Shown piece after piece: positions 7,679-16,178 of a stretch of 47,019 nt of DNA. The first letter of the stretch is position 1. Every line of letters begins with the position of its first letter. A program made the translations under genes and the position numbers. Origin of the DNA: Chloroflexota bacterium. GTDB lineage: Bacteria > Chloroflexota > Anaerolineae > Anaerolineales > Anaerolineaceae. Location of the stretch: contig JAAZNC010000059.1 in NCBI GenBank assembly GCA_012798455.1, positions 1 through 47,019 of the forward strand, written 5' to 3'. Below the pieces are notes generated by a model, which was not told the DNA's origin, searched no databases, and saw nothing but the letters and a program-made list of their open reading frames with translations.

Positions 7679-9875
7679 GGAAATTCTCCTTTTTGAAAAC
7701 GAGCTGCGGAAAGCCCTCTCCACACCGGATGCGCGTCCCGAATTTGTCACCAAGCTTGAGAGTCAGTTAAAGAAGACATCCGTATCTGATAAACATTTCT
7801 CTCATCAGAGCCACAGACTGAGACCTGCCTGGGTAGTGGTTATGTGCATCGTTTTTACCCTCGCAGCGGGAATATTGCTGATCGGTCCAGAAAAGGTATA
7901 TGCAGAGGTTTTGAAACTTCTGGGCTACATCCCCGGAATTGGCATCGTGGATCAGACGCAGCCCATCCGCGTTCTATCCGGACCGGTACGGGTCACCCGC
8001 GACGGGGTGACCGTTTCGGTGAATCAGGCACTGCTCACCCCGCAAAAGACAGAGATCGATTACGGATTTTCGGGAGTTCCCCTTTCAGCTTACCCCAAAA
8101 ATGAAGCGGTTTCAGGCTGCATCAAGCAAGAATACATCATGCTGCCCGACGGAACAATGATCGCCAAAACTGATCCTATCCCACTGGACGTGGATCAGGT
8201 TATCTTTGTAATCCCCTGCCTCTTCAACACGCTCCCGGATACCGTTCCGACCAATTGGGAAATTCCCCTGACGTTTATTCTGCTTCCTGCCGAGACAACC
8301 GTTCTGCCGGTTCAGGAATCAACTTCTTCAACCACAACTCCGGCGGATAAATCACAAACCGCTACGTCTTCCCCCATCCAGATCGATGAAACCATCAATA
8401 CCGAAGACGGATTTATCCTGCTCGGCTGGTTCCATGCCGATATCGCCGATAACGAGCAGCTCCAGCTCACCAGCGTTATCTACACCGATGCTAAGGGGAA
8501 ACTTATCGACACAAGTTTTCCTGAAGATATCGATCTGTCTACCTCCGGTGAGCCAGTTGGGCTATATGACTTTCCCTGGTCAATAAAATTTAACTCGGAA
8601 GATACTGAATTCCCGATCACCATTCATTACTCCGGCAAAATATATACAAAAGTCGATCTTGCTGATCCTTTTGAATATGAATTTGATGCTGGAGAGAATC
8701 CGCAGGAGGGTCAGGAATGGGAAATCAACCATGATTTCGATCTGGATGGTTCGAATTTCCGCCTGGTTTCCATCCGTACTACTACAGGGCATGCTTATGG
8801 TGGTTATTCATTAAGATTTGAAGGTGATGTGGAACTGAACTTTTCCATGCAGGTGAAAGACCATCCTGCTATTGGGGGTGGAGGAGGTCCTTATTCGCGC
8901 AGCATGGAATTTGAAAAAGTACCCACCGGAAAGATTGTGTTTCAGTTTTATGATTTCTATAAGCTGAGCGGAACCCGCGACTGGGAAGAACAATGGCAGC
9001 CCGAAACGCTTCCAACACCGCGACCTGAAACCCAGAGTGCCGCAGATGTCTGCCTGGACGCAAATTCTTATTCAAATCTGCCCGATTTGCCGGATGGACT
9101 GGATGGCTGGATGGTACTGACGCAGCTCAACCCCGAAACACAGCTGGTTCTGCAAAGTTTAGATGGAGAGGAAGTAGCATTTACTATACCGAATGCAACT
9201 CGCGGTGCTTTAAATGCTGATGGGACAAAACTGGCTTACCCCAGCGACGAAGGGATTGTCATTGTTGATCTGGCTACCCAACAATCCGGCATCCTGCCTA
9301 ACAGCAGTGGCGGGTATGACCTGCACTGGTCACCGGATGGGAAGTATCTCGCACTGCTCAATCCGCTTTCAGAATATGGCATTTTCGTAGCCGCGCTGGA
9401 TGGCAGCAAAAGCAAACAATTGACCAATCTGGGGTACGAATCCATTGCAGGCTGGTCACCGGATGGCAGCCTGATCTACTTCGCCGTGCCGGATGCCGGG
9501 GGAAAAGGCTTTATGCTGCAGGCGGTCAACGTCAATACAGGCAGCATGCATGACTTCTTCATTCTCGATGATTCTTCCCGCAAAGCTCCTTACCCTGCCG
9601 TCTCGCCGGATGGGCAGTGGGTAGCCTACCGTGGACGTGATAACAGCAGCCTCTATATCAAAGGAATGGATGGCAGTTCAGCCAGATTGATACTGGATAA
9701 ATCCGCCGATGCCATCAGTGGAATTGTTTGGGAAAAAGATGGCTATCTGTTGGGAGTAAGCTTGATAACCGACCAATACAGTGATGGAGAGATCATTCTA
9801 ATGCAGTTTGAGAATTGTGAGATCTATAAACTACCTGGCTTGCACGGGGAGTTGGAAGGGATTTTTATCCCATAA
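7671..9875 (+). CDS. Membrane-anchored beta-propeller protein, putative anti-sigma factor
   Basis: 734 aa. A ~50-residue cytoplasmic segment (MNKEILLFENELRKAL...) precedes a single membrane helix (about 52-71, WVVVMCIVFTLAAGILLIG), giving a large extracytoplasmic part. Residues about 90-440 look like DUF4179-type beta domains; from about 470 onward there are TolB/PD40-like propeller blades with repeated SPDG signatures (WSPDGKYLA, WSPDGSLIY, VSPDGQWVA). There is no zinc anti-sigma HxxxCxxC motif. The gene overlaps the ECF sigma gene by 8 bp, so an anti-sigma role with extracellular sensing is inferred from position and topology. It ends at a strong terminator. Confidence 0.75.
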   Translation: MNKEILLFENELRKALSTPDARPEFVTKLESQLKKTSVSDKHFSHQSHRLRPAWVVVMCIVFTLAAGILLIGPEKVYAEVLKLLGYIPGIGIVDQTQPIRVLSGPVRVTRDGVTVSVNQALLTPQKTEIDYGFSGVPLSAYPKNEAVSGCIKQEYIMLPDGTMIAKTDPIPLDVDQVIFVIPCLFNTLPDTVPTNWEIPLTFILLPAETTVLPVQESTSSTTTPADKSQTATSSPIQIDETINTEDGFILLGWFHADIADNEQLQLTSVIYTDAKGKLIDTSFPEDIDLSTSGEPVGLYDFPWSIKFNSEDTEFPITIHYSGKIYTKVDLADPFEYEFDAGENPQEGQEWEINHDFDLDGSNFRLVSIRTTTGHAYGGYSLRFEGDVELNFSMQVKDHPAIGGGGGPYSRSMEFEKVPTGKIVFQFYDFYKLSGTRDWEEQWQPETLPTPRPETQSAADVCLDANSYSNLPDLPDGLDGWMVLTQLNPETQLVLQSLDGEEVAFTIPNATRGALNADGTKLAYPSDEGIVIVDLATQQSGILPNSSGGYDLHWSPDGKYLALLNPLSEYGIFVAALDGSKSKQLTNLGYESIAGWSPDGSLIYFAVPDAGGKGFMLQAVNVNTGSMHDFFILDDSSRKAPYPAVSPDGQWVAYRGRDNSSLYIKGMDGSSARLILDKSADAISGIVWEKDGYLLGVSLITDQYSDGEIILMQFENCEIYKLPGLHGELEGIFIP

Positions 9876-9895
9876 TAGCATCCCAGTTGATTATA

Positions 9896-9927
9896 AAATC
9901 CTGCACCATATAAGAGGTGCAGGATTT
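9896..9927. terminator. Bidirectional intrinsic terminator
   Basis: Perfect 12-bp arms AAATCCTGCACC and GGTGCAGGATTT with an 8-nt loop, lying in the 56-bp gap between convergent genes. A/T-rich flanks on both sides suit termination in both directions, though the T-tracts are short. Confidence 0.8.
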
Positions 9928-9931
9928 ACGA

Positions 9932-10699
9932 TTATTTCTGTTTTTCCAGTTTCACGAAATGAGCGATGGCTTTTTCCATGAAAGCTGCCAAACCAGGTGC
10001 TACCGTTTCATAGGTAGCCCGAAATCTTGGGTCGTCATTATACATATGCCCCAACACTTCATAGTGTTCCAGGCTAACCTCATAGAAGAACTGCATATTT
10101 CTCCAATATTGGTGCATCAGTTCCATAACTTGTGGACTATCGTAACCTAGCGACATGGAATCTGCAATCTTATGGTGAAACAAATCACCATTTTTAATCA
10201 TCTCTTTTTGTTGTTCTTTTGTAAGACTATTCCAGCGCTTCATACTGGTATCTAATGGTTCATCACCATATTTGTCTCTAACTATTTTTTCATATTCCTT
10301 TTGTTTTTCTTCTGAAAAACCCGCATATAGTTCTTGGTCTGACATGTTTTGGTCTCCTCCAATGAATTGTATGGTTTTGTCAATTGTGGCAATGAGCTGG
10401 TCAATACGCACTCGCTGTTTCTGCAGGTTAGTACGATGCACAAGCAGAGCTGATCGCATATCAAACTCTGGTTGTGTGAAAATTTCCCTGATCTGCTCCA
10501 ATGAAAAATCCAATTCACGGAAGAACAGGATCTGCTGCAATTTAAGCAGGTGCGCATGCCGATACACACGGTAGCGATTTTCGTTTTGTCGCTCTGGTGT
10601 CAGCAACCCGATCTGGTCGTAATAATGCAGGGTGCGCGGGCTGATGCCAGCCATTTCTGCTAGTTCTTTGACCGAATAGGATTTCTGCACAGTTTCCAT
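9932..10699 (-). CDS. MerR-family regulator with TipAS-type domain
   Basis: 255 aa from the ATG at 10699. The N-terminal MerR winged helix (YSVKELAEMAGISPRTLHYY) is followed by a dimerisation helix and, from about 120, a TipAS-like ligand domain (MSDQELYAGFSEEKQ..., then the ATYETVAPGLAAFMEKAI helix near the end). Relatives such as Mta and TipA bind diverse drugs and activate transport genes and themselves. An in-frame ATG at 10711 would add four residues, but it lies inside the -10 box of the gene's own promoter, so 10699 is preferred and the message may be leaderless. No drug pump adjoins it; self-control is the only target visible. Confidence 0.88.
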   Translation of the reverse strand: METVQKSYSVKELAEMAGISPRTLHYYDQIGLLTPERQNENRYRVYRHAHLLKLQQILFFRELDFSLEQIREIFTQPEFDMRSALLVHRTNLQKQRVRIDQLIATIDKTIQFIGGDQNMSDQELYAGFSEEKQKEYEKIVRDKYGDEPLDTSMKRWNSLTKEQQKEMIKNGDLFHHKIADSMSLGYDSPQVMELMHQYWRNMQFFYEVSLEHYEVLGHMYNDDPRFRATYETVAPGLAAFMEKAIAHFVKLEKQK

Positions 10700-10706
10700 G
10701 ATCCTT

Positions 10707-10737
10707 ATCATAAACTATGACGTAAGGTCAATGTCAA
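10707..10737 (-). promoter_or_regulatory. MerR-type 19-bp-spacer promoter with dyad operator
   Basis: TTGACA (10732-10737) and TATGAT (10707-10712) are 19 bp apart, the elongated spacing typical of MerR-activated promoters. The spacer holds the dyad TGAC-gtaag-GTCA at 10718-10730, the expected operator position. Only 7 nt separate the -10 box from the ATG at 10699. Confidence 0.75.
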
Positions 10738-10854
10738 GATGAATTTATTATAAAATTGGATTATTAATGACAAAATATAAAAAACTGATAGGTAGAGAAA
10801 ACTAACAACTTGAACATATTTCTGTTAACGAACTCTTAAGAACTATTTTGAGTT

Positions 10855-12192
10855 CTACATTTGTAAATTTCCCCTTTTACTTGCTAATGTAGCTTGATAG
10901 ACCGTTTCAAAAGAAACATTATGCTCTTTTGCACAACGTTCAACATCATCATACTCAGGTTTTATTCTAACAAGGCCGTATCCTGTAGAGATTTTGATTC
11001 GAATATCTCCAAACGTGGTGTTCACTGATATGATATCAGATTCTAATACATAGCGGTTGAAATTCGATTGTCGGACACCTATTGTAGATGTATGTTTGAG
11101 CATCAGCGCTGCCATTTCATAGGCACGATCAGAATTGCACATGCAAACCAACATCTGGGCAGGACGATTCTTTTTCATTTGAATCGGAATGATGAATGCA
11201 TCCAACGCACCATTATCTAATAAAATTTGCATCGCAAAACCAAGGGCTTCGGGAGTCATATCATCAAGATTGCAACATAATTCTACAACCTGCTCTTCAG
11301 GGGTGTTGCTGGCCGTGCAGTCTCCCAAAAATGCGCGCACACAATTCACAGCTTTAAAATCTTTCTTTCCCATACCATACCCCACTGCCGTAACTTGCAT
11401 AACAGGCATATTCGAAAAACTATCGGCAAAATGTTTTAACAGTGCGGCACCTGTAGGGGTACATAATTCACCCTTTACACCCCCTGAATATATTGGAACC
11501 CCCTGCAATAGATAAGTAGTGGCAGGCGCAGGTACTGGTAATATCCCATGAGAGGTTTTTACCTGACCGTTTCCGACGCAAATAGGGGAAATGATGATTC
11601 GTTCTGGAGCAAGCAACTCTAACAATAAACAGACACCGACAATATCTACTACGGCATCCAGGGTGCCCACTTCGTGAAAATGGATCTCGCTCACTGGAAC
11701 GCCATGAACATGCGATTCTGCCGAAGCGATCAAATCGTAGACTGCTTTTGCATGAGATTTGACAGAATCAGAAATAGGGAGGGTGTCAATCAGTTCTGTG
11801 ATGGTTTTCATTGTGGAAGAACTGTGGCCGTGAACATGTTCGTGGTAGTTCATAGAAGGTATATGTACACCGTCAAAGTCCTTACATGTTACGTAATCAT
11901 GGTCAAGATTGTGTTGATGGTCATGGATATTTGATCCCTCAAGTTCATGGTGAGGATCGCCAGCGTGATAAGTTAGCCCGCTCTCCTCTTCAACTCCTTC
12001 AATTTCAACCACAATGCTTGTGCCTTTAATTCCACACTTATCCACAACGGTGCGTTTGACATTGACTCCCGGAATGCCCAGTGAATTCAGGGTATGCAAA
12101 AACTGGTCAGGATATGGGTAGAGTTCTAGCAAGGCAGCCATCATCATATCACCTGCTGCGCCCATATTGCACTCGAAGTAAAGTGTCTTCAT
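10855..12192 (-). CDS. larC: Nickel insertion protein of Lar cofactor synthesis
   Basis: 445 aa from ATG 12192. LarC inserts nickel into the pincer nucleotide made by LarB and LarE. The start reads MKTLYFECNMGAAGDMMM, the typical LarC opening. A His-rich central linker (clusters such as DPHHELEG, HDHQHNLDHD, YHEHVHGH) is the expected nickel-binding stretch. In some lactobacilli larC is split and joined by frameshifting; here it is one continuous frame. GGAGG lies 7 nt before ATG 12192 but only 1 nt before the upstream in-frame ATG 12198, so 12192 is chosen; this gives a 4-nt overlap (ATGA) with larB. Confidence 0.93.
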   Translation of the reverse strand: MKTLYFECNMGAAGDMMMAALLELYPYPDQFLHTLNSLGIPGVNVKRTVVDKCGIKGTSIVVEIEGVEEESGLTYHAGDPHHELEGSNIHDHQHNLDHDYVTCKDFDGVHIPSMNYHEHVHGHSSSTMKTITELIDTLPISDSVKSHAKAVYDLIASAESHVHGVPVSEIHFHEVGTLDAVVDIVGVCLLLELLAPERIIISPICVGNGQVKTSHGILPVPAPATTYLLQGVPIYSGGVKGELCTPTGAALLKHFADSFSNMPVMQVTAVGYGMGKKDFKAVNCVRAFLGDCTASNTPEEQVVELCCNLDDMTPEALGFAMQILLDNGALDAFIIPIQMKKNRPAQMLVCMCNSDRAYEMAALMLKHTSTIGVRQSNFNRYVLESDIISVNTTFGDIRIKISTGYGLVRIKPEYDDVERCAKEHNVSFETVYQATLASKRGNLQM

Positions 12193-12947
12193 TGGCATGC
12201 CTCCATCTGATTGATCATATTCGCAAGATATCCAGCTCCAAAACCATTATCAATATTCACCACACTAACCCCGCTGGCGCAAGAGTTTAGCATTGATAGC
12301 AACGCAGCCACCCCGCCAAAACTAGTGCCATAGCCCACGCTAGTGGGTACCGCAATCACGGGGCAATCAACCAATCCACCGATCACGCTAGCAAGAGCCC
12401 CCTCCATCCCCGCAACAGCTACAACAACACGGCAACTCATTAACACATCTAGTTGCGTTAACAGACGATGTATTCCAGACACTCCAACATCGTACAAACG
12501 GGTCACAGTACTGCCAAGTGTTTCCGCGGTAAGAGCTGCTTCCTCGCATACAGATATATCGCTTGTACCACCCGAGGCCACCACAACCAAACCGACTTTT
12601 GGTTTCGTTGTGTCGCGCACTGCAATTGCTAATTTTGGAATGGGATAATATTCGATTGGAACAAGCGCGTTCAAAGATTCTGCCGTTTCTGCCGATAGTC
12701 GCGTGATGAGAATATTTGTTGCACCATTATGGGTTAAACCCATAATAATTCCTGCAATTTGTTCACTTGTTTTATTTTGTCCAAAAATCACTTCATGCGA
12801 GCCCTGTCGTATGACACGATGATGATCGACTTTGGCATAGCCCAGGTCCTCAAATGGTTGAAGTTTCAATTTCAGTATTGCTTCTTCCGGTTTAACAGAA
12901 CCTGACTGTACTCCATGTAACAATGTCAATATTTCAGTTTTGTTCAT
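12189..12947 (-). CDS. larB: Nicotinic acid adenine dinucleotide carboxylase/hydrolase
   Basis: 252 aa. LarB carboxylates the pyridinium ring of nicotinic acid adenine dinucleotide and hydrolyses the phosphoanhydride, the first step of the nickel-pincer nucleotide pathway. The N-terminal region has the LarB signature FEDLGYAKVDHHRVIRQG, and the C-terminal half is a PurE-like domain with VVVASGGTSD, AGMEGALASVIGGL and VPTSVGYG, ending VNIDNGFGAGYLA. Length is typical. It lies between larE (14-bp gap) and larC (4-bp overlap), a compact larEBC unit. No canonical larA is in the window. Confidence 0.93.
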   Translation of the reverse strand: MNKTEILTLLHGVQSGSVKPEEAILKLKLQPFEDLGYAKVDHHRVIRQGSHEVIFGQNKTSEQIAGIIMGLTHNGATNILITRLSAETAESLNALVPIEYYPIPKLAIAVRDTTKPKVGLVVVASGGTSDISVCEEAALTAETLGSTVTRLYDVGVSGIHRLLTQLDVLMSCRVVVAVAGMEGALASVIGGLVDCPVIAVPTSVGYGTSFGGVAALLSMLNSCASGVSVVNIDNGFGAGYLANMINQMEACQ

Positions 12948-12961
12948 TGATGCTCTTTTGG

Positions 12962-13708
12962 TTAATTTCTACATTCCAAATCCAAAAAAACTTCATCGAA
13001 ATACTGGGAAAAATAGCTTAATACGTCAAATCGCAATGCATTTATCCGATCGAACTGAGTTCCTAACAACTGTATTCTCGCGACATCGTGGAATATCCTT
13101 ACACGAAAATCGCTGAATCCTAATTCAAACAGATAGGTTTCTGCTCTTTCCACTTTTCTTAATGTTTCTTTGTTAATGGGCGTACCGGTTGGTATACGCG
13201 TTGCCAGACAGGAATTCGAAGGCTTATTCCACGTAGAAAGCCCTGCATGCTGAGAAAGCTCCCGTATTTGAGATTTAGAAAGACCACTCTCTCGCAATGG
13301 AGAAGACACCCCTAATTCACTTAGAGCTTGCATACCAGGTCTGTTTTCCACGTCATCGGACGCATTTGTACCATCAATGATCATTTCACAACCGTCCGCA
13401 GCTGCTGCTGATTGTATCAAGCGAAAAAAGGCGTATTTGCAGTGATAACATCGATCTGCTTCATTTTGAATAATATTGGGCACACTGAACACGTCAAAGC
13501 TCAATATTTTTAATGGAACCCCAATAACATCAGCCAGGCATCTTGCATTGTTCGTTTCGTGTCGCGTTTGGAACTGCGTTTTTATATAGTACGGGCGAAT
13601 ATCACATCCACACTCCTTCGCTACAGAAAGCAAAAATGCAGAGTCGGCGCCACCAGAAAAAGCAAGCGCCACTCTATTCTTATCTCGGAAATATTTCTGA
13701 ATCATCAT
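12962..13708 (-). CDS. larE: Sulfur transferase for nickel-pincer cofactor
   Basis: About 248 aa PP-loop ATP pyrophosphatase. The SGGADS loop near the N-terminus adenylates the substrate carboxylate; LarE then delivers sulfur. Three cysteines stand out: a CYHC pair (Cys90 and Cys93 counted from the GTG start) and Cys170 in KPSNSCLATRIP. The last matches the sacrificial Cys of single-Cys LarE; the added pair matches the three-Cys type known to hold a [4Fe-4S] cluster and act catalytically. Starts: GTG 13717 has no ribosome site, ATG 13708 has a weak GAGAG, so 13708 is preferred. It follows the YhcH gene by about 130 bp with no clear terminator, so it may belong to the long operon. Confidence 0.9.
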   Translation of the reverse strand: MMIQKYFRDKNRVALAFSGGADSAFLLSVAKECGCDIRPYYIKTQFQTRHETNNARCLADVIGVPLKILSFDVFSVPNIIQNEADRCYHCKYAFFRLIQSAAAADGCEMIIDGTNASDDVENRPGMQALSELGVSSPLRESGLSKSQIRELSQHAGLSTWNKPSNSCLATRIPTGTPINKETLRKVERAETYLFELGFSDFRVRIFHDVARIQLLGTQFDRINALRFDVLSYFSQYFDEVFLDLECRN

Positions 13709-13842
13709 AACTCTCACCGATATGGAATACTCACATCCTCACCAGGGATATTTTTCTTGTTTCGTTTAAAAAATACTCAGATTTCAGGAACACCTGCCGT
13801 TTATGGTTAACGTCCAAGTATACGATGACCCATCCAGATAAA

Positions 13843-14307
13843 TTATCGCGATAGAACTTTGATCACACTTTTTTTCACAGGTGCAGGTATGTTTCTGGCA
13901 GCCAATTGAGGGGCATGTGCATCCATCGGAAACAGGACAAGAAACTCTCCTTTTTTCAAATCTATGAATTCCACCCTTTCAGCATTGATTTCTGCAGTCC
14001 AAATATCATTCGTTTCATCGTATTCCGATTTATTCTCGATCTGGTTAGCAGATAACACGCCAATTGTTTCTTCGCCTTCAAGAATCACCTGGATATCAAT
14101 AAATTTTTTATGTCCCTCAACCCGAACTTGTTTTTCAAGTAGTTGTGTTTCATAGGTGGAGAGAATCAATTTGCTCCCATCATCCAGCATATATTCCCCC
14201 TCTTTGATGGAAGAAAAATCAATCTTCTCAATCGATGCCAGTGCTCTTTTTACATGAGCCGGTAGTTCAAGTGTTTCAAGAGGATAAATAAGTGTTTCTT
14301 TTATCAT
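13843..14307 (-). CDS. YhcH/YjgK/YiaL family cupin-like protein
   Basis: 154 aa, full length for DUF386. Motifs: EGHKKFIDIQ around residue 85 and FPMDAHAPQLA near 130, giving the conserved metal-site His, Asp and Glu residues of the fold. Family members occur in sialic acid, xylulose and other sugar-acid operons and are thought to be mutarotases or isomerases for sugar acids; the reaction is often unproven. Here it starts 3 bp after the sialidase-like gene, so it is co-translated with it. A role in anomer conversion of a released ulosonic acid is inferred. Confidence 0.85.
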   Translation of the reverse strand: MIKETLIYPLETLELPAHVKRALASIEKIDFSSIKEGEYMLDDGSKLILSTYETQLLEKQVRVEGHKKFIDIQVILEGEETIGVLSANQIENKSEYDETNDIWTAEINAERVEFIDLKKGEFLVLFPMDAHAPQLAARNIPAPVKKSVIKVLSR

Positions 14308-14310
14308 CTT

Positions 14311-15435
14311 TTACCCTGCATTCGTTGAAAATGTCTTTCCGTCGAAACAGTCGGGAATATCAAATTGTGTGAAACGAATCTCTGTGCGATTTGCGGTATA
14401 TGCAACGGATATTCGTTTTTCACCGCTTTGGATTATCGCCGGGTAGCTATATTCACCTATAGCGTCTTCAATATCAGCAACCACATGCCACGTATCTCCT
14501 TCATCATTTGACAACAGGATGCTCAACGGACTGCGGGGTCCCCAAACTGGAAAGGCACGTGAAGAATTTACTTCCTGATTATCTGGATCGATGATGGTCA
14601 AGATTTGTTTCGAATCCGCCTCACATAATTCCTGCACATTGATTTCAACAGGTCGGTCTTTTGGATGTACGACTATACTGCCATCACGCCCAAGACCACA
14701 AGGATTGCAGACTAAAACAATGCGATTCTTGGTCAACTTAACCATATCAATACCACTGTTATTGTTGGGTATTCCAGTGGCTTCAGGTTCCGACCATGTA
14801 TTCCCATCATCACCAGATCGGGTCTGGTAAACCAAACCCTCCCACGTTCGCATAAAAGCCAGTAATTCTCCACTTTCTTTTTGGATAATGCTTGGTTGGT
14901 GCAGACGAGCGTTCGTTCTGGGACAGTTGATGATTTCCCAACTTTCGTTCCCTTTTGGTAGACGCAGGAAAACCGCCTGCCAACTTTCTTCATATTCGCA
15001 GGGCAATATCCAAGTGCCCGCTTTTGTACAAATCGGCTTATTTTTTCCGAGAATTCCTGCCTGATTGATGAAAAGCTCAAGATCTGACCATGACCTGCCA
15101 TCATCGTAAGAACGTTTTACGAACAACCTCGTTCCCCCTTGACACCACTTGCCATAATTAATGGGAGCAAGAAGCCACACCGCTTCATCCGGTCCGATGA
15201 ATAATCGCGGATTGCCAGCCGCTTTGTCGATCACGTTCACGGTGACGCGCGCTGGTGACCATCCTTCTTTATTTTTCTCTTTGCGGCTGGTGAGGATAAC
15301 GGAATTCTTTGCGCCCTCCTCATCTCCTGCAAACCATGCGGCAAGCAGATCCCCATTCATCATCTCGCATAACGCCACTGAGTGACAGGATTTGAACTCG
15401 GCATTGCTTTGAAAGATTTGCATGGTCTTCATCAT
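14311..15435 (-). CDS. Sialidase-like exo-glycosidase (BNR repeats), cytosolic
   Basis: 374 aa, six-bladed sialidase-like fold with Asp-box-like repeats: SYDDGRSWSD, SGDDGNTWSE and SNDEGDTWHV. A candidate nucleophile/acid region is NNNSGIDMV. There is no signal peptide, so it works inside the cell on an imported substrate. The gene overlaps kdsB by 4 bp (ATGA) and is followed after 3 bp by the YhcH gene. True sialidases release Neu5Ac, but no nanE, nanK, nagA or nagB is present, and the neighbours handle Kdo-like sugars. Related GH33 enzymes act on Kdn or Kdo linkages. The substrate is therefore inferred to be a 3-deoxy-ulosonic acid glycoside. Confidence 0.75.
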   Translation of the reverse strand: MMKTMQIFQSNAEFKSCHSVALCEMMNGDLLAAWFAGDEEGAKNSVILTSRKEKNKEGWSPARVTVNVIDKAAGNPRLFIGPDEAVWLLAPINYGKWCQGGTRLFVKRSYDDGRSWSDLELFINQAGILGKNKPICTKAGTWILPCEYEESWQAVFLRLPKGNESWEIINCPRTNARLHQPSIIQKESGELLAFMRTWEGLVYQTRSGDDGNTWSEPEATGIPNNNSGIDMVKLTKNRIVLVCNPCGLGRDGSIVVHPKDRPVEINVQELCEADSKQILTIIDPDNQEVNSSRAFPVWGPRSPLSILLSNDEGDTWHVVADIEDAIGEYSYPAIIQSGEKRISVAYTANRTEIRFTQFDIPDCFDGKTFSTNAG

Positions 15436-16169
15436 TGAGCCCGCTTTTTAATAATCTCTCGTACACGTTCCAGGTCTTCTTGCGTATCTACGCTGAGACC
15501 TTCATATGGAACCGTTACTTTCACAACTCTCATCCGTATCCCATTCTCGAGAATGCGCAATTGTTCCAAAGATTCGGTTATCTCTAACGGTGTCTGCGGC
15601 ATGTCAACGTATTGCATCAAAAAATCTTTCCTGTAAACATACACACCGATATGTTCATAAGCTGTATACGCTTCTTTATTGCGAGGATAGGGGATTGGCG
15701 CTCTGGAAAAAAGCAGTGCATTCCCCTTTAAATCGAATAAAGTCTTTACCACATGGGGGCTAGAAATGTCTTCTTCAGAAAGGATCGGACGGCAGAGAGT
15801 GCATGCTTTCAATTCCCGATCATCCAACATGGGTTGAATCGCTTCATCGATCATTCGTGGATCAATGAGTGGTTCGTCGCCTTGAATATTCACAACAACA
15901 CCTGCTTCTATCGTTTTTGCAACTTCAGCAATGCGATCTGTTCCATTCTTGTGATTCATGGAAGTCATTTGAGCTTTTCCGCCAAAATTTTTTACCGCCG
16001 CTACAATTCTTTCATCATCTGTAGCAACAATGACTTCATGAATCAATTTTGATAACTGCACACGTTCATAAACGTGTTGAATCATCGGTTTTCCACAAAT
16101 ATCCTTTAAGGGTTTTCCCTCAAGACGCGATGATCCATAGCGAGCGGGGATGATACCTAAAACAAACAT
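15432..16169 (-). CDS. kdsB: 3-deoxy-manno-octulosonate cytidylyltransferase
   Basis: 245 aa, standard length. It makes CMP-Kdo from CTP and Kdo. Signatures: IIPARYGSSRLEGKPL (CTP loop), VIVATDDERI, HKNGTDRIAE, VVNIQGDEPLID (metal Asp) and HIGVYVYRKDFL. AGGAGAAAG precedes the ATG. It is embedded between a 403-aa unknown protein and the sialidase-like gene in an apparently catabolic ABC-transporter operon, with no kdsA, kdsC or waaA. This is unusual: kdsB normally serves LPS or capsule synthesis. It may activate a salvaged ulosonic acid. Confidence 0.9.
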   Translation of the reverse strand: MFVLGIIPARYGSSRLEGKPLKDICGKPMIQHVYERVQLSKLIHEVIVATDDERIVAAVKNFGGKAQMTSMNHKNGTDRIAEVAKTIEAGVVVNIQGDEPLIDPRMIDEAIQPMLDDRELKACTLCRPILSEEDISSPHVVKTLFDLKGNALLFSRAPIPYPRNKEAYTAYEHIGVYVYRKDFLMQYVDMPQTPLEITESLEQLRILENGIRMRVVKVTVPYEGLSVDTQEDLERVREIIKKRAQ

Positions 16170-16178
16170 TTCTTTCTC

